From contig JAACJM010000162.1 in assembly GCA_013368315.1 (NCBI GenBank), positions 124,001 through 188,000 of the forward strand: a stretch of 64,000 nucleotides of DNA, in the 5' to 3' direction. Below the pieces are notes generated by a model. The model worked only from the letters and a program-made list of their open reading frames with translations, was not told where the DNA came from and did no database searches. The DNA comes from Tetrapyrgos nigripes. Lineage: Eukaryota; Basidiomycota; Agaricomycetes; Agaricales; Campanellaceae. Below are positions 23,501-34,976 of the stretch, piece by piece. The stretch's first letter is position 1. Every line of letters starts with the position of its first letter. The position numbers and the translations under genes are program-made.

Positions 23501-24160
23501 TGGATATGTTCGGAGAGACGATGCTCAACTACTCTTGCTTTTACTTTTGCAACATCCAGAGAAACATCGCACCTCGTTTCGAGTTCGGGTTCGGATTGAG
23601 TTATACGAAATTCTCTTACAGCAATCTGCGCATTAGTAGAGCCAGCGGTTCTGACGGAGACCAGAGTGATCTGGCGGCGAATTGGGAAGCAGGTCAGGCG
23701 AATCCGAGGACAGTTGGGTCCTCGACTGCGTTCTGGTGAGTTCCTGCCTGGTCATTCAGGATCTGCTGATCCCTGATTTTACCTGTGCCACAGGCTTCAT
23801 CGACCAGCCTTCGAGGTCAAATTCGATGTGCAGAATACAGGTGACCTTGCTGGCGGAGAGGTATGTGATGACCGCTTCCCAGGATAGTCTTTCTTTCTTA
23901 GTGCCACCTCTTCACAGATCCCACAACTATATCTCCACATGCCTTCTTCCGCTGGTGAACCTCCGTCCATATTAAGAGGATTCACAGACGTGGTTTTGAA
24001 TGCTGGCGAGAAGAAGACCGTGACGATACATCTCTCTCGACACTCGTTGTCGTTCTGGGATACAGGTGCGCAGGGGTGGAGGAGACCAAACGGGGACATT
24101 GGGGTTTCCATCGGTGCAAGTAGTAGGGATTTCAGGCTAACTGGAACGATACAAGTCTGA
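20506..24160 (+). CDS. secreted GH3 beta-glucosidase with Ser-rich N-terminal extension
   Basis: A retaining glycoside hydrolase expected to release glucose from cellobiose and related beta-glucosides outside the cell. I chose the ATG at 20506 because it opens a signal peptide ([18 protein letters not shown]); an in-frame ATG at 20455 would precede it. About 100 Ser/Ala/Thr-rich residues follow, then the GH3 barrel from [16 protein letters not shown]. Motifs: [55 protein letters not shown] and [11 protein letters not shown] (Asp nucleophile). Then the second domain ([62 protein letters not shown]) and a C-terminal fibronectin-III-like domain ([33 protein letters not shown]). Many introns near 55 bp; all junctions I checked keep frame, including 22807-22854, which restores the segment [20 protein letters not shown]. 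Roughly 850-900 residues, intact. Confidence 0.88.
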
Positions 24161-24670
24161 TGAAGTACCACGAAAGTCGGGGGGTTACACAGAGACCCAC
24201 TGTAAGCCCCGATTCAATGTACATCTACGGTCTAGGATAAAGATTGTATGCGCAGTAGAAGAAAAGTTCGATGATTTCCGAAGTTGTGTATACATAGTCA
24301 AGATGAATCAACATAAACTATGTCAGACATTGAAAGCAAGAATGACCGCGACGCACCTCGCTTTGAGGCCACGAAAGTCCACCAGAGCAAGATGCAGCAG
24401 CGAGTATTCTACACCAGAATTAGCAAGGTGAGACCACTTGAAATGGGCAAGTTCACAGACCTGCATAGGGAAGTTTGACGCCGAAAAAGTGAATAATTAA
24501 AATTGGGACCACTACGATAACCTCAGAGCAGGACTACGAATGCAGGATGCCGTCGCCGAAATCTTGGAAAAATTGCGCAGAGCTTTGAGGTGTTGGCGGA
24601 CTTTGTAGGTTTTGCTGGCTTGTATCGACCAAGTACGCTCAACGAAGTAATTTCGAACGTCAGCGAATTG
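24161..24670. other. intergenic region, left flank of the Plavaka element
   Basis: Contains the GH3 3' end and no other recognisable gene. It ends in TG (24669-24670), matching the TG after the element's right end. Confidence 0.4.
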
Positions 24671-24687
24671 CATCAGGAAACCGGTAC
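24671..24687 (+). repeat. left terminal inverted repeat of the Plavaka element
   Basis: 17-bp exact inverted match to 31451-31467. The match is much longer than chance would give at this spacing, and the positions bracket the transposase gene. Confidence 0.75.
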
Positions 24688-24981
24688 CCCTAGAATGTAT
24701 GAGATATTACAAGAAATTTTTGATAATGTGCGATAACTATCGGCGTTGACCACATTATCATGGCTATCAATAATTCGCTAGAATACCCCGGTCCCCTTTC
24801 CAAGACATCGAACATTATGCAAAAAGTATCAACATCTTACAGATATCTTTCAAAGAAATAGACACATTTACTCACGCTCATGAAGACTGGGATCCTTAGG
24901 GTAGCTCAGAATGCATGCTTCAGGTAAAAAAGAGTGGGGATTGTTTATGATATTCTAGATACAATTATACAAGTAAATAAT

Positions 24982-27772
24982 CTAAGCAGCTCTAGCAGCA
25001 TCCCTAATCTGAGTATCATCATTACCGGCACCATTATCCTTGGAATTACTAGGACCTGTTTTGTCGGTGGAGCCAGCGGCGACGGGAATGGGTTGTGGCT
25101 GTGTAGCAGCAGTGGAGGCAGCCGCAGCCGCAGAGGAGGGGGTAAGCTGGTCTGTAGCAAGAGTCGGCTTTGGTCGTGTGGGATCGTCGTCCAATGGCTG
25201 TGTAAACGCATCCCAATCAATCCGTTTGATAATCTGCTCGCTAGTTAGACCATGGGTTGCCGGTGCCTGAGAATGACTGTGAAGAGCGTTAGTACCTGCC
25301 AAGAACCCGAAAATGAAGACGTACGAAGCCTTGAGATATAGCCCATGCATTATCTTGTGGTACCGCCACTTGTTCTGGTGCTCAGTCTTCTTCAGCAATT
25401 CTACGTGCCCCTTCCATTCGTCCTCAAGACCGGTAGGTGGAAATTTGTCATCAGTTGAGCGTTGATGATCCCGGAGCACAGCGTGTATCTTTACAGACTA
25501 GTTAGTACGTAGAAGCATGCGAGGGGAAAAAATACACTCACTACACAGCCAGCCATAGCAACCATCGCCTTTGGCAGCTCCAGCTCCAAAGGTCTCTCCT
25601 TAATGGAAGAAACGAAAAGAGTGCTCCGGTGTTCGTGAACCAACCTAGCATACTTAGTGTTACCAAAAAGTGCTCCACTGATGTACTTGGCAATGACGTC
25701 CGCTGCAAATGGCTCCAAGTAGTTGTACTCGCCAGAGTTGGGCTGTAAGAATATAGAATGATCGTAAGTAGTACTTGTGAAACAGGTTTGGACCACGTAC
25801 AAATGTCTCCGGATAGATATGATCACCTTCGTCTACAAGCTCCCCAGCCTTTTTCCTGCCAGTGTCGGAATTGTCGAGTTTGAGGGCAGCCAGAATGGTT
25901 GGAATGTGTGCAGCCTTCAACGTCTTTCGCTCGAGTGAAATACGCTGAGATACCTGAAGCTGCATGTTAGTTAGTGAGCTAAACCTATAAGGATACTCAC
26001 ATATTTTATCAGAGGTCCAATGTATCGAGCGAAGTTGCCTTCCTCCAGACGATGAGCAATATCACCTTCGCCGTTGTACCCCAGCTGATCCGCGGCCTTG
26101 ATGAGAGAGGAGAGAGCCACCTTCTTCATGCCTTTACCAAAGCCGCAAATTTCCGCATCCCAAATGAGCATAACGGCACCAAGCTGTCTGGCGAGGTCAA
26201 TCACGGCTTTGATATCCATGTTCTGGCCCTTTAGATCAAGCTTGAAGGAACGGGTAGAGTCGGTATGATCTTGCAAAACAATTTCCGTGCGTGGAAGGTA
26301 AACGATTTCAGTTTTGGAGGTGTCTGAGTCTTCCGAGTCACTGATGTCATCTGCAATAGCATTGGCTGGAGTCTTGAGGGCTTTGGCACGAGAGGTAGCC
26401 AAGTTCTTGCTAGATACAAGTGGAAGCTGCATTCAGCATCAGTATAGACATAAGAGTATGTCAGAAAAACTACAGTGCTTACCTCCTCTGCTAGCTTCTG
26501 TGCTTTCTTGGACGTAAGCTTGGTAGACTTCTTTGCGCCCTTAGTGTAGTAAAAGACATGAGTAAACTCGACGAACTGAAATAATTAAAAAGAATAGCTC
26601 ACCTCATTCACTTCCATTTCAACATCTTCGTCTGAGCCGAGCTCTTCATCAGAAGTACTGCCGTCTTTGGTCTCATCATCGTCGTCATCCGAATTATCTG
26701 GAATTGAGGTCAAGTCATTGTCGGACTGCATACGCAGTTCAGACGAGTTGTCGAAATCCAGGAGCGAGCCAGATGATTGCTGGGACACATCACTGGCGTT
26801 GGCATTTGCGTTTGCACGATCGCGAGCTGAAAGGCAGGTCAGCAACGTTATGTAATCAATGACGAGACTGACCGTTGGTTTTCCGCAACGTTGACGTCGA
26901 TGTCTTCGATGTCCAGACAGGAGCCTAGAGAAGTATATGTATAGTGAGTATCATTGTTTTTAAAGGTGTAATGAGTCTGATACCTCTTCGTTCAAGTGGG
27001 TAGATGCGTCCCTGTCCTCGTTCGGGTCCTCTTCAACAGCGCTAGCTGCGTCAGTGTCTTCAAATTCGATGTCGCTATTCTCAAAATCCGCTTCTTGCAT
27101 TTCTTTTGCGACGGTCTTTGGGATATTTTTGGAGAGAATGGTGTGAGGAGATGTTTCTGCAAGGAGTTATTAGCTTTGGTCTTGCAAAGGTGAGTTTTAA
27201 TACCTTCGTTTTCAGAATCACTGTCAATGACAGCTGCTCGTCCCTCTGTTCATAGCTCGTCACACATCACTGTCATCAATATTGGAAATACGCACTCTTA
27301 GTTGGTTTCGGGGCCTTTTGCGCAGATCCCTTGGAGTTTGAAGGTCGCTTCATAGCTGGATTCAGTCTTTTTGCTGGACCTTTGGGCAGGTCTTCCAAGG
27401 AACTTTCAACAATGGATGAGGACTCTGGGTTGTTTTTCCTTCGTTTTGCTACTGGTTGCGTAGCAGGTTTCTGTGTCATGGGTCCGTTTCCATTACCTAT
27501 AGGGAGAGTGAATTATTTGACCTATGGAAAGACTACTCGGACTCACCATTCCTTTCAGATGACTCTACAACGTTGCTCTTGCGCTTCTGGCTGGACGTCG
27601 GCATTGGGGTAGACTTGGAGCTTGTCTTTGGAGTTGTCCGCTTGCCTTTTTTCAAGGACGCCCATGCAGCACTCGCTTTGGTTTTGGAGTTGCGATCAGC
27701 TGCGGGTTCCGGCTCAGGGGAAGGGGATTTTTCAAGTTTGTCGACGCTGGAGACCTTGCCACGTCGACCCAT
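24982..27772 (-). CDS. DUF6532-like protein, accessory gene inside the Plavaka element
   Basis: The start is the ATG at 27772 (MGRRGKVSSVDKLEKSPSPE); the stop is at 24982. The N-terminal half is basic then very acidic and disordered (SSLEDLPKGPAKRLNPAMKR; RAAVIDSDSENE; DNSDDDDDETKDGSTSDEEL), suggesting a nuclear chromatin- or DNA-associated protein. The C-terminal half is globular: FKLDLKGQNMDIKAVIDLAR, YIGPLIKYVSQRISLERKTL, YNYLEPFAADVIAKYISGAL, LELELPKAMVAMAGCVIHAV, then WKGHVELLKKTEHQNKWRYH. The order 'ELPLPMVAL...A', then 'Y.GH...L....' and a closing Tyr-His-M helix recalls DUF6532, an Agaricomycete family of unknown function; this is from memory. About nine introns all keep frame, so the gene looks functional. 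Its place inside the inverted repeats, divergent from the transposase, suggests a transposition helper. A captured host gene is the main alternative. Confidence 0.7.
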
Positions 27773-27936
27773 GGTGGTGGAGAGAGACAAAAAGATGCAG
27801 TGTGAGTATCCGACTTGATTTCCTATTTTTCCGACTAGTCTAATCATGGTCCATATGGGCCTCAGGGTCCTGTTTCAACATCGCCCGATGCTCTCACAAA
27901 TTTGCGACCCTTTACCTCACCATACTATCTACGACC
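27773..27936. promoter_or_regulatory. shared divergent promoter of the two Plavaka-element genes
   Basis: Only 164 bp separate the two start codons (27772 minus, 27937 plus), so both core promoters and leaders must lie here. No clear TATA box. The interval runs from TGGTGGTGGAGAG to TTTACCTCACC. Co-expression of the two genes is inferred from this spacing. Confidence 0.55.
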
Positions 27937-30900
27937 ATGTCTGTCTCCCTCCATACTTGTGCTGGGTGCAGTAAAGGCTGGACACGCCAAAGTGATCTCA
28001 CACAACACTGGACCCGGACAAATGAAGAATCATGTATCCGTGCAGCTCATGCTGAGGCAGATTCTCTTCGGCCTGCTCCCTCTCTACCTCGTCGGCCTCG
28101 TCGGCCATACTTGAAACGTCGAATGCGTAAACGCAAACATGCTGCACAAGTACAAGAGTCAGCCAGTTATGTTTCGGACCCGGAACCAGACCCACAACCA
28201 TTCAGGGGTGACTTTTTTGGGCGGGATTATACAGGCGAGGACTTTCCAGGTTTTGAAGGGGATAGTGAAGTGTGGCATCCTCATTCTGATGAGGGAGAGG
28301 AGGAGGAGGATCCGGAAGGTGGAGATGTCGAACTCGAAACTACATGGGAGCCTGAGCGGCAACAATCTACACATCAACCCGACGGTAATTTGGACATGGA
28401 CAACACCGATGACACCCCCACTCCTCCTCGTCGATCTCCCAACACTCCTCTTCGGAATGTCCCTGCCCATCGTGATGATATTTATGTTGAAAGATTTGGA
28501 GGTCAGGCTGGTGCACCTTTACCCGACTCCACTCCCTACTCGTTTCACGACTCGTCAAACGGCTTTCGTCAATACCAGTCAACATTGGAAGGTAGCAACT
28601 CAAACAAGTATGCTCCTTTCGCATCTCGGATGGACTGGGAAATTGGCCGTTGGGCAAAGTTGCGAGGTACAGGATCAACGGCGTTTGATGATCTGCTGGC
28701 CATTAAGGGGGTACGTAGACTACTACTTTTTTGTGATCATTCTTTTCTAATTTGTTTTTAATCAATTCTACATCTAGGTTCAGGAAGCTCTTGGTCTTTC
28801 ATATCGTAATAGCGCTGAGCTGAACGAGATCATTGACCATGAGTTGCCAGCTCGTCGACCACAGTTTACACGAGAGGAAGTCGTTATTGCAGGTCAAGCC
28901 TTTGACTTGTACAAGCGCGATATCCTTGAGTGTATCCGGGCGCTGTATGGAAACGCCGAGCATAGCAGATACATGTGCTTTGCACCTGAGCGTCATTACG
29001 CGGACGCTGACAAGACAATGGCTTTGTACCACGACTTCCACACTGGTAAATGGTGGTGGAGCACGCAGGTATGTGAGGTATCTTTTTTCAGGGTTTCAAT
29101 TGATGTTGATTACCCCAACTTTACGTTTAGAAAGCAGTCGAAAAGGATACCCCTGGCGCAACCATTATCCCCATCATCATCTCCAGCGACAAAACGCAGA
29201 TCACTCTCTTCCGCAATAAATCAGCCTATCCTGTCTACCTAACCATTGGAAACCTGCCGAAGGAGATACGCCGGAAGCCATCACAGCAAGGGCAGGTATT
29301 ACTTGCCTATCTTCCAACATCTAGACTCGAGCACGTTACCAACAAGGCCGCACGCCGCCGGATTACCACCAATCTTTTCCATGCGTGTATGAAGCATTTG
29401 CTGGCTCCGCTGAAGGACGCAGGTCTGGATGGGGTTGTGATGCAGAGTGGAGACGGCGTTAAACGTCGTTGCCATCCTATTCTGGCAGCGTACATTGGTG
29501 ATTACCCAGAGCAAATGCTGGTTACCACCGGTTACTACGGAGACTGTCCATGCTGCGAAGCACCAAAGGATGAACTTGGGAACTATCCGCCCTCTCATAA
29601 CCCTCGGGACATGGATGCTGCGCTCGACGCTGCAGAGCGGATCGGGACTTCCTTATGGGCGCAAACTTGTCTACATGCCAACATCAAACCTGTCCAACAT
29701 CCTTTCTGGGAAGACCTCCCCTATTGCGACATCTTTCGTTCCATCACACCCGACATTCTGCATCAGCTGTATCAAGGTGTCATGAAGCACCTCATTGGGT
29801 GGATTTCTGACATTGTTGGTGCTGACGAGATTGATGCCCGTGTGCGACGTTTACCAGCTAGTCATGCCATCCGGATTTTTCACAAGGGAATCACAAGCCT
29901 TTCCCGGGTTAGTGGTGCCGAGCATAAGCAAATGTGCTCCTTCCTCCTTGGACTAGTCACCGATGTCCCTTCTTTATCTGCCCATCAGTCTCGTACTTTG
30001 ACAGCAGCAACACGCGCCCTTCTCGACTTTTTGTACATGGCTACCTACCCCATCCACACTTCCGAGACCCTAGCTTCTCTCGATGAGGCTCTTTCTCAAT
30101 TTCATGCCAACAAAAGCATATTTGTGGACCTTGGTGTCCGGGAGCATTTCAACCTCCCGAAGTTACATTTCCTTAGTCACTACTCTCTTGCCATCAGCTT
30201 CTACGGTACGACAGACAATTATAACACCGAGACTACCGAAAGACTTCATATCGACTTCGCCAAGGATGCCTACCGAGCTTCTAATCACAAGGACGAGTAT
30301 GCGCAGATGACGTGTTGGCTGGAGCGCCGGGAAAAAGTCATGTACCACGCTTCCTATATCAAGTGGTGCTTCTCATCCGACTCCGACATGACGTCCTCCA
30401 CAATGTCCTCATCAGCACGTTTAGGTGTGCGCTATGACTTCCCTGGTGCCAAGCGGACCCTTACTGACATGCAGTGTCCTCTTCAACAGAAGCTGACCCG
30501 TAACCCGACTGTCAAATTTGTTTCATTGGAGAAGCTAGAGGACCCCGGTGAACGAGGTTATGGAGCTACCAGCTTCAGATCCGCCCTTGCTCGTTTCGTC
30601 GTTCAGTATCGTCATGCTGGAACTCGACTCACGCAAATACAACTGGAGGAGTATGCACGCATTGTAGTATTCCCGTTCCACACTGTTCCTGTTTGGCATC
30701 AGATCAAGTTTGTCAACAGTGATCTTCATGGAAACGAAACTCTCGACACCGTTTCGGCTCGTCCACGCCGCTATAATTCTAATGGACAAGTCCTTCAGCG
30801 TTCCCAATTTGATCCCGCACTTATCAAGGTGAAGGAGATATTGCCCGAAAACCAATCTCCATTAGCAGGTATGTTTTTACCTTTCATTTTACTCACAGTG

Positions 30901-31271
30901 ATGTTGATGTCTTTGCAGGTATGAGGCTTGGCCGCATACGTGTAATATTTTCAATACCGGACAAGAAAATTAACACTCTGTTTCCTGCAAATGCTTTGCC
31001 GCCTAAACACCTAGCATATGTAGAATGGTATACTAACTTCTCGCAGCCTGAATCACACTCCGGTGTACACCGTGTCAAGCTCCATAAAACTTCACAAGGT
31101 GTATCATCGGCCGTGGTCCCTGTTGAGACGATCAAGCGAGGTGTCCATCTTTTTCCGAAATGGGGAGGGGCTGTACCGGCAGAGTGGACTTCGGAATCAG
31201 TACTTAATGACTGCTCTACTTTTTTTGTCAGCCCGTACAAGGACCTCTATACATATGTTAATGTAAACTGA
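27937..31271 (+). CDS. Plavaka-family (CACTA-like) transposase, intact
   Basis: Four exons, 27937-28710, 28778-29068, 29131-30868 and 30919-31271, give 1051 residues without a break. The N-terminus is a zinc finger (HTCAGCSKGWTRQSDLTQHW) that probably binds DNA, followed by an acidic linker. The catalytic body has typical Plavaka features: PFASRMDWEIGRWAKLRGTG, FDDLLAIKGVQEALGLSYRN, PERHYADADKTMALYHDFHT, SSDKTQITLFRNKSAYPVYL, TIGNLPKEIRRKPS, GDCPCCEAPKDELG and ITPDILHQLYQGVMKHLIGW. Then come LPKLHFLSHYSLAI and TTERLHIDFAKDAYRASNHK, ending in a beta-rich tail. Plavaka enzymes are DDE-type cut-and-paste transposases of the CACTA/EnSpm group. I did not assign all catalytic acids, but the D in SSDKTQ and the E in TTERLH are good candidates. 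Together with matching inverted repeats this suggests a potentially mobile copy. Confidence 0.88.
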
Positions 31272-31450
31272 ATCTATGATAAATCAATGATAAAGTATCA
31301 AACATTCCCAAGTGAAATGGGAATGCAACTTAATTTCTATTAAAGCGCATAATCTCATAGCTGAAAAACAGATTCACGAGAATACACGGAAATTATCACA
31401 GGTATTGGGGTTATTGATAATTTTCAATAGTTTATTGTCACATTCTTCAT

Positions 31451-31467
31451 GTACCGGTTTCCTGATG
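31451..31467 (-). repeat. right terminal inverted repeat of the Plavaka element
   Basis: Reverse complement of 24671-24687, about 180 bp beyond the transposase stop codon, followed by TG. Confidence 0.75.
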
Positions 31468-33251
31468 TGAACTTAAGGGTTCCAACCAGTCCGACTACGG
31501 CGTGAGACATAGCGCGCTTTTGGAAACGATACCAGCCGTAGATGTCATACATCTCTGCGCGTCGCCAGCTAAATTTCAAGACCAAGAGAATTAGCCAAGT
31601 TCCAAGAGAACCAGACGTGCCAGAACTTGAAACACAAAACTTGGAGCAGAACAAACAGAAGAGAATATGTACGGGAGATATTCTCGCAGAAACATAAGAG
31701 GAAGCGCAGAGGGAATGAATGCGCCAAGAGGCACACTTGATTTTGACGTCCAACACAGAAGTGTCGGAATTGTTTGCGTGCTAGCCTATAGGCTCCAGAA
31801 GCTTGGTATTAGGCCTAAAGCAGGACTGAGCGTACATTAGATTTTGGAGAGCATTGAAGGGAACCGGATGAGATGCGATAGTGAGTGGACCATCGAGCGA
31901 TATTGTGTTAACACCGCATGGAGTGGAGTGAAAAGTTGGTGACAAGGGAAATCGATGGGGGTGGAGCCTGGTCTGTGTTTCATTTCAGTTCAGAGATTCG
32001 AAATCAGAAGGAAAGTAGCAAGTAGATACTCACCTTGTACCTCTAGGACGTCAACTTGCACTGGTTTGCAGCACGCTCTTCAGCCAGGGTTCACCAGAAT
32101 CGGACAGACGAGGCATCTGAGAAGGGTTGAATTCAGCGGTCCTCGTTAGGCGCTGGCGTCAAGTATATGTCCCAACACGTCCATGTCGGTCCACTTGCTT
32201 TCAGGACTGCGCCGGTGCCCGTTGTTATCATATGTCCAAAGCTGTGATAGCCGTCCTTTGAAAGTCTTGAGAAATGCTTGCGGATATACGATGATTGAGG
32301 GGAAGATTCGAGTGTCATGCTGACCCAGTATTGGCCTACTGTTTTCCAACATTAGTTTTGACCGATTCTTGACTACCGAACGCTGGAACTCAGACTTGAG
32401 AAACTGTAATTGAGTTTTCCAACTCGAAAATAACAAAGCCAACCATACCGGACAATTAGACACTTCGCCTTGCAGACCCATAGAAGGGTCCTTATCCGTC
32501 ATTCCATCCCATACTCATCCCGTCTGCTAAATGACCAGCTCATTCCTGCGACAACTCTTTATGGTTGGCGCATTGTTATGCGAGTGCGACGTAAACTAGG
32601 CATCTTGCAGCAGAATATGGAAGAAGGCGAGCACTGAGAGTCTTCGTCGAATCTTCGTCAACGTTGCGGTGCAAAGTGCAGACACGTTGTCATAAACATG
32701 TTCCTTCCTTCCTTCACATTAACAGACTCCTTCGAGGTCGTTTTTCGCTCATGAACGTAGTATCTCGCGTTGAAAATAGCGCTATCATGGAATACACCAA
32801 GCCTCGGGGGTATATGCTGCATTAGCGTGCTGGCTATTTCCGCCGGGTCGGACCTATGAGTCGTCAGCTCGCCTTGCTGGGGTCCTATCATCCCAGGAAC
32901 AATGATGTACCTAGACCTACATCGGGACCCTTCCTGGTCCTTCCTGGTCCCCCGGCGTATCAGGTATTGGCAAGGTATTGATCCCAACCCGGGTAATACT
33001 ATAGACCTCCTCTGCTCGGCGCTGCTTTGAACGTACCGAACCTGTATCGAACCTATTCAGGACAGCATCCATCCCGTTTCAAGTACACGCGATGATCAAG
33101 GATCAAGGTCAAATCAAGGTTCAGGTCTTTATAAGACCGTTCCGGTGTATACAACCAATGAGCTCCTCCTTTTCTTTCCCTAATGTAAGTGACTCGTTTT
33201 TCCCTCTCTACACTGCATAGATAGTCTAACCAAACACTATCCTTGTATTCC
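31468..33251. other. intergenic region with a repeat shared with 35.3 kb
   Basis: No convincing gene. A minus-strand open frame at 32146-32502 (118 codons, MTDKDPSMGLQGEVSN) has no domain I recognise. The segment 31993-32168 is a diverged copy of 35334-35542. A TATAAG word at 33130 lies about 120 bp before the HET start codon. Confidence 0.4.
31993..32168. repeat. diverged repeat, copy A (partner 35334-35542)
   Basis: Shares AGATTCGAAATCA, AGTAGCAAGTAGATACTCAC and CTTGT, CACGCTCTTC, CCAGGG and GTCAGCGGT-like words, in the same order and orientation, with 35334-35542. GGTGAGTATCTACTTGCTAC on the minus strand looks like a conserved splice donor in both copies, so these may be exons of a decayed or non-coding gene pair. 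Confidence 0.6.
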
Positions 33252-34976
33252 ATGCGTCTGCTGAATACGAAAACCTTCAATGTGCAGGAGTTCTATGTCA
33301 GCATCCCGCGCTACGCCATTCTCTCTCATACCTGGGGTGAAGGGGAAGTTTCTTTCCAAGACATCCAGAGTTTAGAAGTCGCCAGGGATAAACCTGGTTT
33401 CCACAAAGTCGAGAACGCTCGTGCACGAGCTCGTCGGTACAAATTTGAGTGGATTTGGATAGATTCATGCTGCATCAACAAGGAGAGCAGCGCCGAGCTT
33501 TCGGAGGCCATCAACTCAATGTTTCAGTACTACGAAGACGCCGGGGTTTGCTACGTCTACCTCTCTGACGTTTCAGGCACTTATCATCCTCGAAATCCAA
33601 AGTCTCATTTCCGAGGGGGTAGATGGTTCACGAGAGGATGGACGTTACAGGAGCTACTCGCACCCAAGGACGTAGTGTTTTTGGATAATTCTTGGAAAAG
33701 GATAGGGACGAGGTGGAGTTTACGGGACATCGTCTCCCTCGCCACAGCGAATACAGTGTCACTCAGAGGATGTCATGGGCTGCAAACCGGTGTACAACAA
33801 GGCCAGAGGACCGAGCGTATTGCTTGATGGGGATTTTTGATGTTAGCATGCCGCCGATTTATGGGGAGGGTGGTTCAAAGGCATTCATGCGCCTCAAGCA
33901 GGAGATCATCAAACTTTCCGAGGATCGGATTTGCTTGGGTTGCAGAGCCGTCTGAGAATGATGAACCGAGGGGATTACTGGCGAAAACACCTTATGAGTT
34001 CAGGATGTCTGGCGAGGTGATAGCTTCGGAATCTCAGATTCTTGGGGATAGATCATCTTATACGTTTGCCAACAATGGTCTTCGGATCCATTTCCCTCTT
34101 GCATTCACTGGCAGACGCTATCGAGGAAAGCCTGTTCTTCTTGCTTCCCTGTTCTGTCAATCCGCGAGGGATGGAAGTTACTTGTACGTCTATCTTCAAC
34201 GGACACGAGGGCAACAATATGTCCGATGCTGCCCGGACGAATTGGTCTTCAAGCATTCACCCCTCAGTAATCCATTTTATCGGGTCACGGACACCTGGTT
34301 CCGTAGGCTGCGTTATTTTTCGCAGCTTACTCTCCTCCCCTCGAGTGTACATCAAGTGACTGTTAGAGAAAACGTGACACTTCGTACGGTCAACAACTGC
34401 CAGTTGAAACCAGGTCCAGAGTCGCCGGTTTCTGCATGCTATCATCTCGAACTACTTCCCTCTGCTCAGCATTTCGTTTGTGCATCACTGCCAGACAAGG
34501 ACGGCTTTGACTGTACCCAACTACGGAATATAATCTCTTTTAGCCTCTCTACAAGGCACGAAAAGGCTGCATTGATTTTTGAATGCCAGACCACCGGAGA
34601 GGCGTTTTCTATCCAATTCGAGTTCAATGATCATCTGTCTTCCTTCAAGTTGCAGCACCACAGTGCCAAACTTTCTGATTGTGGCGACCCATATGCCAGC
34701 GTGAATGGGAAGCTGGTACGGTTGGATAGTGGCGCGCACATCCTCGCTGTTGAGGAGATTAGAGCTGATTCGAAGACGTGTCTTGAAATCGAGTATATCC
34801 CCAGACTGGATCCCGAAATCGAATTCCTGATCGGCGTCCTGTCACCTCCAATATTGGGCTTCACGGCAGCGTCAAAAGTTGGACATGGTATCTTTACCAT
34901 AAAGGTGTTGCTGTATCTTTCGATCTTCCCGTTCATGGCCATTCTATACTATAACCGAGACTTTAATACCGCATAG
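33252..34976 (+). pseudogene. HET-domain protein, frame disrupted
   Basis: The ATG at 33252 opens MRLLNTKTFNVQEF, the usual start of Agaricomycete HET proteins. It is followed by YAILSHTWGEGEVSFQDI, KFEWIWIDSCCINKESSAEL, SEAINSMFQYYEDAGVCYVY and GRWFTRGWTLQELLAPKDVV. HET domains trigger incompatibility cell death or innate-type responses in ascomycetes; roles in mushrooms are mostly inferred. After SLRDIVSLAT the frame is lost. The next motif (YSVTQRMSWAANR, TTRPEDRAYCLMGIFDVSMP) lies in another frame and about 20 residues are missing in between. A further one-base shift near 33935 joins to FAWVAEPSENDE and the C-terminal region, which is open to 34976 and ends in a hydrophobic stretch. Two breaks in conserved sequence indicate a pseudogene. 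A truncated product could stop at 33827. Confidence 0.78.

Larger units (their letters stand above)
24671..31467. mobile_element. Plavaka-type (CACTA-like) DNA transposon with two divergent genes
   Basis: A perfect 17-bp inverted repeat, CATCAGGAAACCGGTAC, occurs at 24671-24687 and, reverse-complemented, at 31451-31467. It is followed inward by weaker similarity (GAATGT at nearly the same offset in both ends). Both outer flanks read TG, a possible 2-bp target duplication. TATCAATAA lies subterminally in opposite orientations at 24775-24783 and 31411-31419. The 6797-bp interior holds an intact Plavaka transposase on the plus strand and an intact DUF6532-like gene on the minus strand, with only 164 bp between their start codons. 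CACTA-superfamily elements use short inverted repeats, subterminal repeats and 2-3 bp duplications, so the structure fits. The exact outer base is uncertain by a nucleotide or two. Confidence 0.75.
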
